Assembly: GCF_900142925.1 (NCBI RefSeq)
Contig: NZ_FRCN01000021.1
Coordinates: 1-64,000 of the forward strand
Source of the DNA: Chitinophaga sp. CF418
GTDB lineage: Bacteria; Bacteroidota; Bacteroidia; Chitinophagales; Chitinophagaceae
Direction: 5' to 3'
Length of the DNA: 64,000 bases
The first letter of the stretch is position 1; each line of letters opens with the position of its first letter. Position numbers and translations under genes: made by a program. This document shows positions 34,582 through 44,116 of this stretch, piece by piece. The notes beneath the pieces are model-generated. The model saw nothing but the letters and a program-made list of their open reading frames with translations, had not been told where the DNA came from and did no database searches.

Positions 34582-36758
34582 TGACATTTACGCTTATCTC
34601 AGCTAATAAGATCAATTCCAGTACCAACAGCAGGAATATTCAGCCAGAGCTATCAGAAAAAGAGCTATTGATCGGACAATTTATTAATAAGCTTGTTTAT
34701 CAGTATGGCTATACGCCGGATCAGATCAGACGCGACGTAGTCATTCGAATTCCACTCACTAATAGTGCGAAGTATGCTGTGGCTGATATAGCTATATGGG
34801 ATGATATTAGCATTCTCCAGGAAAAAGCACCAACGATTGTTATCGAATTCAGGACTGAAAAAACAGATATTCTCACCGAGGATTACTTCAGAGGTATTGA
34901 ATTCGCAAAATATGCCAACGCAATTTTTTTTATTGCAGCTAACCTGAGATATATCAAGGTCTTTAAAGTAAATACGACTGTTCAAGGTGAGCCGGGAGAA
35001 GAAATTTCCGATATTCCCAAGCCCGTTCCTTTACTATCAACATATCGGGATACACCTGAACCGACGCCATATGTGACAAGTGAAGAACTAAGCACACTTT
35101 TTTTCCGGTGTCATACCATGCTGCGAAATAATGAAAGGCTCACTCCCGAGGCCGCATTTGAGGAAATGACCAAAGTACTTCTCATTAAGCATTATTATGA
35201 AAGCAACCATCCTGGCGAAATATTGTCTCCCAATACGATTGGCGGCATGGATCCCTGGGAGACCATCTGGGTAACAAACGATGAAATCAATTCCGTAACC
35301 CACAAGATGGAATATTTATTTGATGAAGTGAAAAAACATTCCGGGAAAAATGCACTGTTTGATTGGGACGATAAATTGAAAATATCTCCTGATAGTTTCA
35401 TTCGCCTATCAATAGAACTTCGACGTTATAATTCATTTGCAGTTTCAGATCACATACAGGGCGAAGCATTTGAGAAATTTATCTCAAACACATTCAAGGG
35501 AAGACTTGGTGAATTTTTCACGCCAAGGCTCATTGTAGATCACATGATTGACATACTCTCCCCACAGGAAGGTGAAACTATATGCGACCCCTGCTGTGGC
35601 AGCGGAGGGTTTCTAATCCAGTCACATGAGTATATCTGCCAAAAGATCAAAATTGATATCAACCACGTAAAGAAAGATATAAAAGAACATTATCATGATG
35701 ATCACTATCTTCATGCATCCCGCGAGGAAAGCTTCAAAATTGACCAAACAATAAGTGATCAATTTTCATTCTTAAATGCCGAGTTAAATACCGGCAATCC
35801 TAAAAGCCGGCTGCACAAATTATCATTTGATACGCTGACAGGTGTTGAAGTAAGCACAAAAATGGCGCAAGTTGCAAGGATCAATATGGTTATGCACGGA
35901 TGTGATCCCCGTCGGATCTATAACCATAATGGTTTATGGGTCAGGAATGAAATACCAGAGGGTGAATTTGACATTGTGTTTGCCAATCCACCAATGGGAG
36001 TTCTTTCTTCCCATAGTCCGGAGAGCCTACTATATCAACCAAACGGATTTAAAATATTATCGCAATACCGTGTTGGTGAATATGCATCTACCCTCGAGGT
36101 CCTTTTCATCGAAAGGTGTCTTAATTTATTAAAACCTGGCGGCAGAATGGGAATCATTCTCAGTGAGAAAATATTAAATGACAGCAAACTACAGAAGGCC
36201 AGGGAGTTTATCGAAAGTAAGGCTAAAATACTTGGTATCACGGCACTTCCTAAAGGAACGTTGTCCCTGACATCAATGAAGCCTAACCTAGTATTTCTCA
36301 AAAAATTTACAGTTGAAGAAAAAGAAAATTATGCTAGGGTAAAGGATGCTGTTACTAATAAGATCGCCCCCCAATATGATGAGCAACTGAATGAAATAGG
36401 TACCAGGCTCAATAGCCGTAATGTAAACAAAGAGGAGCGAAAAGAACTAAGAAACAAACAAAAACAGCTTTTGCAGGAAATAAATGACGCCATCAATTCC
36501 GGGATTAAAGATGAATTTGATTATTCAATTTTAATATCTAACATAACAGCAGATCAGTCGTCGTCCAATACCGCAATGCCGATAGAAGCACAACTATCTG
36601 AAATAGCGAAAATATTCAAAGAGCATCGCATCAAAAACAATCTGTGGACCGAACGGAATGAGAAGATACGATATGATATTTTCAACAATGCCTTTCAACG
36701 GGTAACAGCAGTAGGTGAACCAGAAATATTTTATGGCAAAGACTCCGGCAGCATTTAA
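34581..36758 (+). CDS. N6-adenine DNA methylase with HsdR-N-like N-terminus
   Basis: 725 residues, longer than usual HsdM (about 500). Residues about 20-135 resemble the HsdR N-terminal (HSDR_N-type) domain with a PD-(D/E)xK layout: D69 in VADIAIWDD and E89 in IVIEFRTEK, but the expected lysine is Arg91, so nuclease activity is doubtful. The methylase part begins near 285: EFFTPR (311-316), motif I DPCCGSGGFL (336-345) binding S-adenosylmethionine, and motif IV NPPM (469-472), where NPPF/Y is usual. A C-terminal helical region (NSRNVNKEERKELRNKQKQ) resembles the HsdM tail that grips HsdS. Product: adenine methylation at sites chosen by HsdS. Confidence 0.88.
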   Translation: MTFTLISANKINSSTNSRNIQPELSEKELLIGQFINKLVYQYGYTPDQIRRDVVIRIPLTNSAKYAVADIAIWDDISILQEKAPTIVIEFRTEKTDILTEDYFRGIEFAKYANAIFFIAANLRYIKVFKVNTTVQGEPGEEISDIPKPVPLLSTYRDTPEPTPYVTSEELSTLFFRCHTMLRNNERLTPEAAFEEMTKVLLIKHYYESNHPGEILSPNTIGGMDPWETIWVTNDEINSVTHKMEYLFDEVKKHSGKNALFDWDDKLKISPDSFIRLSIELRRYNSFAVSDHIQGEAFEKFISNTFKGRLGEFFTPRLIVDHMIDILSPQEGETICDPCCGSGGFLIQSHEYICQKIKIDINHVKKDIKEHYHDDHYLHASREESFKIDQTISDQFSFLNAELNTGNPKSRLHKLSFDTLTGVEVSTKMAQVARINMVMHGCDPRRIYNHNGLWVRNEIPEGEFDIVFANPPMGVLSSHSPESLLYQPNGFKILSQYRVGEYASTLEVLFIERCLNLLKPGGRMGIILSEKILNDSKLQKAREFIESKAKILGITALPKGTLSLTSMKPNLVFLKKFTVEEKENYARVKDAVTNKIAPQYDEQLNEIGTRLNSRNVNKEERKELRNKQKQLLQEINDAINSGIKDEFDYSILISNITADQSSSNTAMPIEAQLSEIAKIFKEHRIKNNLWTERNEKIRYDIFNNAFQRVTAVGEPEIFYGKDSGSI

Positions 36759-38106
36759 CAATCATACAGACATAAAGTTTGTCGCATTCCGTGATCTCGT
36801 ATCATGGAGAGGGAGACAACTCTTGTCATCCGACATCCGATCAACCTATCCAATTGTAAGATTGGGCGATTATATCCGGGAAGAATCCCTGCGGGTCCAC
36901 CTCTCAGCATCTCCCGAACAGGAATTTGGGATATTAGGCATCAATAATAAGGAAGGCCTATTTGACAATTATTCAGATAAGGGCGCAAATTTCAATCAAC
37001 CTTATAAGAAAGTGGAGCTGGGCTGGGTCGCTTATAATCCTTACCGGCTCAATGTAGGAAGTATTGGCTTAAAGAAAGAACTCCATAAAAACGATTACAT
37101 CAGCCCCGCGTATGTTGTATTCAGTTGTAAAGAACCCTTGCTGGCGGATTTCCTGATCAGGATATTGAGAACCAGCTCGATTATCAACATACTAAACCAA
37201 AATACAACGGGTACAGTACGGGCAAGTATTCCATTTTACATCTTAAAGATGTTATATGTTCCGCTTCCCCCTATAGATGTGCAGGTACAATTATTAAACA
37301 CCCACGACCGCCGCATTGCTAAGGCCGAAAAGGAAGAAAAAGAGGCAACACACCTATTTAACCAGTCCAGACAATTTTTCTTAAATCAGTTGGGAATACA
37401 GGAAGGATGCAAAGAAGCCATTTCTTCATCTCATACATTCATACAGTATAAACGGCTATCCACCTGGGCATCTTCTTCCATAACGGATCAGACTTCCTTC
37501 AATTTTACGCATACAAAATTTGATATACAACCATTAAAAAGAGTTATTACTACTTTTGAAGGAGGTAAAACTCCTGCCACCTCAAATAGTCACTACTGGA
37601 ATGGGGATATCCCATGGATATCGCCAAAAGACTTCAAAAGCCTTTATATCAGTAACAGCGAGGATAGTGTCTCAGAAACAGCTGTCAGCAACGGATTGAA
37701 AATCCATCCTCCCGGAACTGTACTAGGCGTATTCAGAAGCAGTATACTCAGACATTCCTTTCCGGTTGCCATGGCACAAATAGCAACTACCATTAATCAG
37801 GATGTGAAGGCGATGAAAATAAAAGAAGGAATAGTTACAAATCATTATTTTCTGTTTTATTTATGCTACCTTCAGAACCTGGTTTTGGAAATGGCCAGCA
37901 GAAAAGGCGTTACTGTGGGAAGTATTGATTCAGACAAGTTCCTGAATATACCAGTAATACTTCCTTCCATACCTGTACAAAAAGAAATAACCAGACAAAT
38001 TGTTGCCCAACATAGTAAAATAAATGCGCTTAATGAAAGTGCAGAAGCGCATCGATCAGCAGCCGAAAGGGAATTCATGCAGGCAATTTTTAACACTGAA
38101 AGATGA
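36733..38106 (+). CDS. hsdS: Type I specificity subunit HsdS
   Basis: 457 residues from the ATG at 36733 (a GTG at 36715 would add six). Two target-recognition halves are visible: the first from YPIVRLGDYIREESL, closing with the conserved coiled-coil lead VPLPPIDVQVQLLNTHDRRIAKAEKEEKEATHLF; the second from IQPLKRVITTFEGGKTPATSN, with IPWISPKDF, closing with LPSIPVQKEITRQIVAQHSKINALNESAEAHR. Thus it should read a split sequence and dock methylase subunits on its coiled coils. It overlaps the methylase gene by 26 nt and the ATPase gene by 4 nt (ATGA). No HsdR follows. Confidence 0.9.
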   Translation: MAKTPAAFNNHTDIKFVAFRDLVSWRGRQLLSSDIRSTYPIVRLGDYIREESLRVHLSASPEQEFGILGINNKEGLFDNYSDKGANFNQPYKKVELGWVAYNPYRLNVGSIGLKKELHKNDYISPAYVVFSCKEPLLADFLIRILRTSSIINILNQNTTGTVRASIPFYILKMLYVPLPPIDVQVQLLNTHDRRIAKAEKEEKEATHLFNQSRQFFLNQLGIQEGCKEAISSSHTFIQYKRLSTWASSSITDQTSFNFTHTKFDIQPLKRVITTFEGGKTPATSNSHYWNGDIPWISPKDFKSLYISNSEDSVSETAVSNGLKIHPPGTVLGVFRSSILRHSFPVAMAQIATTINQDVKAMKIKEGIVTNHYFLFYLCYLQNLVLEMASRKGVTVGSIDSDKFLNIPVILPSIPVQKEITRQIVAQHSKINALNESAEAHRSAAEREFMQAIFNTER

Positions 38107-39602
38107 AACTGGACTCACTGTACATTAAAAACTATAAGATTCTAAACGAATTTTCAATAGATTTCAACAAAGAGATCTCTATTTTGATTGGCATCAATGG
38201 TTCCGGAAAATCCAGTATCCTGGAGGCTATCGCACATATCTTTAGTTATGCCCTGTTAGGCAACAAGTCTAAATTTGGATTCAAATTAAACTATAAACTG
38301 CGGCTGGAAGAGATGATCAGTACTACGTCTACTACCGGCCACTTCAAAACAGACTATGTAGACGTTGAAATAGCGGCACCAGACGAAGGATCAGGGCTTA
38401 CATACAAGGTTAGTTTTGTTGATAGCGCATCCAACATGGTCATTACGCTGGAAGAAAGAGGAGAGATCGAACAACGATTTCACAAATTTGAAAATATTCT
38501 GCCCAGCAATGTGGTCGTTTACTATTCAGGGCTGTCTGAAACTATGAAGGATATAGTAGCGCCTCACAATAGAGAATTGTCAAAACGATATAGGGATGGC
38601 AATACAACAGGCGCCACTCCACTCTTATATTTCGAACCTGCGATCTTCGACCTGATTCTAATCAGCTTGCTGTCTTTTGAATTTGGAGACATCCCCATAT
38701 TCCTGTTAGAAAAAGCCAAGATAGGCCGTGCCCTAAGTATACAAATCAAATTAAAACGGCCTAAATGGGCACAAAAACGGAAAATTGACAACTGGTGGGG
38801 TGCAGAAGGCGAAATAAAAGCATTCCTGGACTACCTCAATGATCAGGCTTCGTCGTCATCTGACATTCCCTCTGATGCAGCAGAAGGGGATATTGTTATA
38901 GAGACCGTAGGCAATGAGGCACTAATTATATCTATCATAGGTCAGGAAAAATTATTTCAGATCCGCGACTATCTTGGGGAAGAAAAAAGACTATTTAAGA
39001 TCCTGTATATACTCTACGTGGATGGCTTCTGGGACAATGCTTCTTTTTCACTACAAAATACTGATAACAATTCATTTACCGTGTTCAGCGAAGGTGAGCA
39101 GCAGGCGATCATTGTAAAAGGACTCACGGAATTGGTTGCAGGCCAGAATACTTTATTCCTTTTTGACGAACCAGACACTTATTTACACCCGGCATGGCAA
39201 AGAATGTTTATTGAGAGTATTATACATTTTAATGAACAAGGTGGTCTTTCCAGCAGCCAGTTTGTAATCGCTACACACTCTCCTCAATTGCTCGGAAACG
39301 CAAATCCTATAAAAGCAGAGGTCCAGATAATGGAAGATGCAAAAATAGTAAAATTCACACCTAGACATTATGGACGAGACATCAGTACCATTTTATATGA
39401 AATGATGGGCGTGGAAGGAAGGAATATAGATATTGCAAAGGACCTAAGTATACTGTTCAATCTCATAGAAGATGAAGACAAGGAGGCTGCAAAAAGAAAA
39501 TTTGCAGAGATGGCTGCACTATTAGGAGATGATGATCCGGTAATTGTCAGAGCAAAAGTACAACTTGATTTTTTAGACGAGATCAATGAAACTGATAACT
39601 AA
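38103..39602 (+). CDS. PtuA-like AAA/ABC-type ATPase
   Basis: 499 residues of the SMC/ABC-like family that includes PtuA of the Septu defence system. Walker A is GINGSGKSS (30-38), signature FSEGEQQA (328-335), Walker B LFLFDEPDTYLHP (351-363) and switch histidine in ATHSPQ (His392). The C-terminal DISTILYEMMGVEGRN (426-441) and the acidic helical tail resemble the part of PtuA-type proteins next to the nuclease-binding region. In Septu, PtuA assembles with PtuB and controls its DNA cleavage by ATP level. Here the gene overlaps hsdS by 4 nt and the HNH gene by 17 nt, so ATPase and nuclease are produced with the methylase proteins. Confidence 0.85.
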   Translation: MKLDSLYIKNYKILNEFSIDFNKEISILIGINGSGKSSILEAIAHIFSYALLGNKSKFGFKLNYKLRLEEMISTTSTTGHFKTDYVDVEIAAPDEGSGLTYKVSFVDSASNMVITLEERGEIEQRFHKFENILPSNVVVYYSGLSETMKDIVAPHNRELSKRYRDGNTTGATPLLYFEPAIFDLILISLLSFEFGDIPIFLLEKAKIGRALSIQIKLKRPKWAQKRKIDNWWGAEGEIKAFLDYLNDQASSSSDIPSDAAEGDIVIETVGNEALIISIIGQEKLFQIRDYLGEEKRLFKILYILYVDGFWDNASFSLQNTDNNSFTVFSEGEQQAIIVKGLTELVAGQNTLFLFDEPDTYLHPAWQRMFIESIIHFNEQGGLSSSQFVIATHSPQLLGNANPIKAEVQIMEDAKIVKFTPRHYGRDISTILYEMMGVEGRNIDIAKDLSILFNLIEDEDKEAAKRKFAEMAALLGDDDPVIVRAKVQLDFLDEINETDN

Positions 39603-40278
39603 AAGCAAGGAGCCTAATTCATTAACGAAACATAGGGCGAACAGACCTGGGGCAAACTTTGACAACATATTGCTAGTAGACAAAAATGAGCTACGTGGTT
39701 CTTTACTAGCGGAACAGGGACACATATGTTGTTATTGTATGAAACGTATTGTCGTTAATGCAAACAATGATGGAAGTTCAAGCTATCAGATGAAAGTGGA
39801 GCATTACAAATGCCAGGAAAACTATCCGGAACTTCAGCTCATATACACAAACCTGTTTGGTGCCTGTATGGGAAATGAAGGGCATCCTGGGAAGCTTCAG
39901 ACATGCGATACGAAAAAAGCATATTTTGATCTGACCATAAACCCTCTGTCGTTAAGTCCCAATTGTGAATCCCTTTTTAAATACAATGCAGAAGGTGAAA
40001 TAAGTTCCGTCAATAACGATAACGAGATTAACCGCCAGATAAATGAGATTCTGAACCTGAACATGCAAACACTAAAAGACGGCAGAAGGGAAGTCTATCT
40101 GGAAGTACAAAAGAGAGTAGAAGCAGAAAGCAGAAAGCTGACCCAAAAGCAGTTAAAACTTAAATTTTTCGAGCAGGAAAGAGTGCAGTGGCTTACCAAG
40201 AAAGATGGTAAATATCGCCCATATTGTATGGTGGCCGTATATTATTTAACAAAGAAAATCCGCCAGCATCATTCCTAA
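39586..40278 (+). CDS. PtuB-like HNH endonuclease (TIGR02646-type)
   Basis: 230 residues. The HNH core reads HICCYCMKRI (47-56, CxxC-like), KVEHYKCQENYPEL with His73, YTNLFGAC with Asn89, then TCDTKK near 106. This spacing fits the TIGR02646/PtuB group found next to PtuA ATPases in Septu. The C-terminal 90 residues are helical (LNMQTLKDGRREVYLEVQKRVEAE). It should cut DNA or RNA when released or activated by the ATPase. The gene starts inside the end of the ATPase gene and ends the operon. Not a homing enzyme: there is no intron or intein around it. Confidence 0.85.
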   Translation: MKLITKSKEPNSLTKHRANRPGANFDNILLVDKNELRGSLLAEQGHICCYCMKRIVVNANNDGSSSYQMKVEHYKCQENYPELQLIYTNLFGACMGNEGHPGKLQTCDTKKAYFDLTINPLSLSPNCESLFKYNAEGEISSVNNDNEINRQINEILNLNMQTLKDGRREVYLEVQKRVEAESRKLTQKQLKLKFFEQERVQWLTKKDGKYRPYCMVAVYYLTKKIRQHHS

Positions 40279-40309
40279 CCCACAATAGGCGCCATCAGAA
40301 GCCATGTGT

Positions 40310-41800
40310 TTATAGCCCAGGGTTGCCAACCCGGGAGCCACGTGTTTTGCTGGCGGAAAAAACAACTCCCCATAGCAACACGCCAAACACCACACCCAAT
40401 ATCATATTAAACAATTGATATCGTAACACCACCGGTGAAGCGAGTACGCTGAACCCATAGTGTACGATCCAGTAAAAGGTGCCTATTCTTAGCGCACTCC
40501 GGAATTTTATGTCCGCAAAAGAAGGGCCGGATACCCGGTAATATGCGATCCATCCGGAAATGAACAACAGGATAATGAAGACCATCAATGCAGGGTAATA
40601 GTCGAACAGGATCAGCTCCCGTTTATTGGAGACGGTATAGATCTTATTGGAAGGATAATGGAACCAGGTCTGTGCAATGGGCCACACCGTGTCACGTCCG
40701 TCGTTGTACAGACCGAGGTTTTCAACCGGAGGATACGCATACTGGAAAAAATTCGGCAGCAGAAAATACCGGAAATATGGTAGGGGATATTGGCTGATCA
40801 GGTATTTGCCATAATCATTGTACAATGGCGCCACAGCTGCCATCTGGCGGAGGTGCGCGGCATTGTCTGCAATGTTCACAGCACCGGGTGAAGGTTGTAA
40901 AGGAGATGTTGCATCCCATAGATAAAAAGCCATCAAAGGCCCATCGGGACGTTGGGACATAGGAATGTGCTGCAGCGAATCTATATACGCATTTACCTTA
41001 CTATGTACGGCTGCAAATTGCGCGGGTACCTGCAAGGGAGGCCGCTCCGGCATATGTGCATAGGCATGTACGGCATTATTGGCCATCTGCCATCCACTGA
41101 AGGCGGAGAACTGCCGGGTGCCCATCACCTTCTCAGACTGATAAGTGGTGTATAACATAAAGCCGCCGATCATACCGACCATGATCAAGCCGCTTGCTAT
41201 CTTAACACGTACGGTAAAGGAACAAAAGACGATCACGGTTATACTGACCAGCGGATAGATCAATGCATGGTACCTGACAGTATAAGCCAGCAGCAATACC
41301 AGCAAATGGACGGCTAGCAACAACTTTGAAGGCTGGTACACCAGCCGGAACAACTGGGATATCCAGATAAGGCTGATACCGATAAAATAGACATCGCTGA
41401 TTACATAATTACTCAGGTAAAGGATAGCAGGGTTTAAGAACAGAAAGGCAAAGATCAATCTGCGGGCCCATTTCCCAACTGTAGTCAGATCAAGCACCGT
41501 AAAAAAGAAATACAGTGCGCAGATGTGATAAAAGCAGTATTGCATGAAGATCAGTGCCGTATCCCAGTGTGTAAAGAAGCCAGCAAAGCGGATCAGTTTT
41601 GCATAGCCTACCGGCCACATATTCGCATCTGCATTGGTATAGGCACTGCGGAGATAATTGTAGGAATCCTGCATGAAGTTAGGAAACGGATAGAAATACT
41701 TGAAGACAACAAACTGCAGCAGCATGGTGAACATCGCCAGGTATACATATCTCTTAAAACGCATTCTCATAATATGCAGGAATTTAAAGGGCCGGGCCAA
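40310..41800 (-). CDS. GT-C-like polytopic membrane protein (copy 2)
   Basis: 496 residues (possibly starting at Met11 or Met13), paralogue of the protein at 20555. It has the same first-loop acidic motif (MQDSYNYLRSAY), the same loop motifs (FSGWQMANNAVHAY, PLYNDYGKYLISQYPLPYFRYFLLPN) and about ten membrane segments ending FSVLASPVVLRYQLFN. It lies divergently to the module 3 S9 peptidase with an 87-nt gap. GT-C fold is inferred from topology and the acidic loop; acceptor and sugar donor are unknown. The C-terminus reads into a GC-rich palindrome (CCCAGGGTTGCCAACCCGGG, 40318-40337). Confidence 0.7.
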   Translation of the reverse strand: MARPFKFLHIMRMRFKRYVYLAMFTMLLQFVVFKYFYPFPNFMQDSYNYLRSAYTNADANMWPVGYAKLIRFAGFFTHWDTALIFMQYCFYHICALYFFFTVLDLTTVGKWARRLIFAFLFLNPAILYLSNYVISDVYFIGISLIWISQLFRLVYQPSKLLLAVHLLVLLLAYTVRYHALIYPLVSITVIVFCSFTVRVKIASGLIMVGMIGGFMLYTTYQSEKVMGTRQFSAFSGWQMANNAVHAYAHMPERPPLQVPAQFAAVHSKVNAYIDSLQHIPMSQRPDGPLMAFYLWDATSPLQPSPGAVNIADNAAHLRQMAAVAPLYNDYGKYLISQYPLPYFRYFLLPNFFQYAYPPVENLGLYNDGRDTVWPIAQTWFHYPSNKIYTVSNKRELILFDYYPALMVFIILLFISGWIAYYRVSGPSFADIKFRSALRIGTFYWIVHYGFSVLASPVVLRYQLFNMILGVVFGVLLWGVVFSASKTRGSRVGNPGL

Positions 41801-41887
41801 TAGCTAAGTTTGGAGATAGAGAATATTTTTAAAGGTGGTTAAAATTACTGGTTAAATGCTAATTTAAACCGGATTTAAAGCACATCC

Positions 41888-44116
41888 ATGTTAACCGCCA
41901 AACCCATATCGATCCCTCTCCTGCTCTGCTGCTGTCATCTCATGACGTGGGCTCAAAAACCGGTTGTTACAAATGACAGTTACCGTACCTGGACAAGACT
42001 GTCCTCTACCTACGGCATACGGGACGATGGACGGTATATATGGTACCAGTATGGCTCACCAGCAACAGGGGACATATTGGTATTACACTCGAGGGATAAC
42101 AAACTGCAGCGGGAATTTCCCCGCGGGTTCAATCCTGCCTTTTCGGACGACCGTTTTCTATTCCAGCTACCGGGCGATACCCTGGCCATCTTCTCATCAG
42201 ATAGTGTAAGCTACTTGCCGGATGTGAGCTACTATACGATTGAGCAACAGCAGCTCATACTGCAAAAACCTAATGCACTTATCTGGATGGACCTCAATAC
42301 CGGTCGCAGTAAAACAATCCATGAAGGGCCGGTCAGCCAGATAACATTCAAGGGGCAACAGCTGGCTTTTATCACCGACCGTACGCTCAGGTATTATCAG
42401 CGGGATGTGGACACGATCAGGATATTGCACGACAGCTGTACAGGTCCATTACAGTTTTCCCGGGATGGTAAGCGGATCACCTGTCAGTTATTGCCTGCTA
42501 AACTGCCCCCACCGGAACAGATCCGAGTCTGGAATTACCAGGATAACTATCTGCAAACGCCTCAGCCTATCCCAACCACGGTCGTCATCCGGCTGGAAGA
42601 CGCGCAGGCACTGCCTGTCAATACGCCCGGTACACAGATCGCTTACCAGAACGGCGGGCGGTATATCATTACCCAAAACAGTCTCAACTACCAGGAATAC
42701 TATTGGAACAAAGCCGTGATCTCTACTCTCTATCTGGTAGATACTCAAACCGGCGAAAGAAAAACGATCGCTGCGAATAAAGAAAACTTGCTCGTTCAGC
42801 CAGCCATTTCTCCGGGCGAAAAATTTATGACCTGGCTGGATCCGTCCAGCCATTACATCCGCTGTTATGAGATTGCCACGGGTTATACACGCGATTTGCT
42901 AAAGGGGATTGAGGTGGCACAATGGACAGCGGGCGATAGCGCCCTTTTTATACATACGGCTAACGACATCTGGCAGGTGGATCCAACAGGACGTAAACCT
43001 GCCGTGAACATAACAGGAGGCAAACAAGGGCATACCATTTTCCGCTTGCTGTTCCCCGGCATATTCGCCGCCTTTGATACAAAAACAAAAGAAAATGGTT
43101 TCTGGAGATGCTACAACAACAGTTTAGCTCCCTGTACGATGGATGACTGCTTATATTACTGGCCACAATATCCGCTGGATCAATACAAGCCCCTTAAAGC
43201 AAAGGACACCACTGTCTACCTGCTGCAGCACATGCGGGCTACAGCAGCTCCGAATCTGTTACTGACGGATGATTTTATCCGCTTTACACCTGTTACTAAC
43301 ATCCGGCCGGAGGCAGATTACAACTGGCTGACAGTGGAATTAACAAAGGAAGGGCTGTTATACAAACCAGCGAATTTTGATCCGCAGCAAAAATACCCGG
43401 TCATATTTCACTACTATGAACGCAGCAAGGATTACCTGCACAGATACCTGCCGCCTGCGTTAAGCGAAGGCAATCTGAATGTGCCGTCATATGTCAGCAA
43501 TGGGTATATTGTATTCATCCCTGACATCCGCACAAAAAAGAGACATCCCGGTAAAAGCACTGCCAAAGCGGTATTACGGGCAGCAAAGTACCTGTCCGCC
43601 CATCCCTGGGTAGACAGGCAGAAAATGGGCTTGCAGGGACATAGTTTCGGTGGATATATCACCAACTACATCATCACACACAGCGATCTGTTTGCCGCTG
43701 CGCAGGCCAGTGCCGGCCCTGTTAATTTTTTCAGCGGGTATGGGGCTATCAGGAAGATCACAGGTACTGCCATGCAGCAGTTATACGAACAAGGACAAAA
43801 TAATATGGGCGTTACACCCTGGGACAGACCCGGACTATACCTCAAAAACTCCCCCGTCATCCGTGCAAACAAGGTACATACGCCCCTGTTGCTGATGCAT
43901 AACGACAACGACAATGCCGTACCTTTCGCACAAGGCATGGAGCTGTTCACCGCTTTAAGACGGCTACAACGGCCCGTATGGCTGATTCAGTACAGGAATG
44001 AAGGACATCAGTTATTCCGCGATCCGCAGAAACTGGATTTCACCGTCCGGCAGCAACAGTTCTTCGATCATTATCTGAAAGGTAAACCGGCGCCGGACTG
44101 GATGAAGGCTCACTGA
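41888..44116 (+). CDS. S9-family serine peptidase (module 3)
   Basis: 742 residues, paralogue of the enzyme at 7966 and shorter by 114 residues, mostly in the propeller. Signal peptide MLTAKPISIPLLLCCCHLMTWA. The catalytic triad is Ser586 in GHSFGG, Asp675 in HNDNDNAVPF and His707 in NEGHQLF. Both copies share unusual stretches (NYIITHS, YEQGQNNMGVTPW against YERAQGNLGTTPW), so they have a common origin within the module family. It ends 7 nt inside the convergent small secreted-protein gene. Likely periplasmic peptide cleavage. Confidence 0.9.
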   Translation: MLTAKPISIPLLLCCCHLMTWAQKPVVTNDSYRTWTRLSSTYGIRDDGRYIWYQYGSPATGDILVLHSRDNKLQREFPRGFNPAFSDDRFLFQLPGDTLAIFSSDSVSYLPDVSYYTIEQQQLILQKPNALIWMDLNTGRSKTIHEGPVSQITFKGQQLAFITDRTLRYYQRDVDTIRILHDSCTGPLQFSRDGKRITCQLLPAKLPPPEQIRVWNYQDNYLQTPQPIPTTVVIRLEDAQALPVNTPGTQIAYQNGGRYIITQNSLNYQEYYWNKAVISTLYLVDTQTGERKTIAANKENLLVQPAISPGEKFMTWLDPSSHYIRCYEIATGYTRDLLKGIEVAQWTAGDSALFIHTANDIWQVDPTGRKPAVNITGGKQGHTIFRLLFPGIFAAFDTKTKENGFWRCYNNSLAPCTMDDCLYYWPQYPLDQYKPLKAKDTTVYLLQHMRATAAPNLLLTDDFIRFTPVTNIRPEADYNWLTVELTKEGLLYKPANFDPQQKYPVIFHYYERSKDYLHRYLPPALSEGNLNVPSYVSNGYIVFIPDIRTKKRHPGKSTAKAVLRAAKYLSAHPWVDRQKMGLQGHSFGGYITNYIITHSDLFAAAQASAGPVNFFSGYGAIRKITGTAMQQLYEQGQNNMGVTPWDRPGLYLKNSPVIRANKVHTPLLLMHNDNDNAVPFAQGMELFTALRRLQRPVWLIQYRNEGHQLFRDPQKLDFTVRQQQFFDHYLKGKPAPDWMKAH

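Noticed and set aside
39586..40278. HNH protein as a homing endonuclease
   Set aside because: Its gene overlaps the PtuA-like gene in an operon, and no intron or intein surrounds it.
30953..40300. Attachment-site repeats bounding the cargo block
   Set aside because: I compared the ends by eye and found no convincing direct repeat; the GC-rich palindrome at 40318 lies inside the GT-C-like gene.
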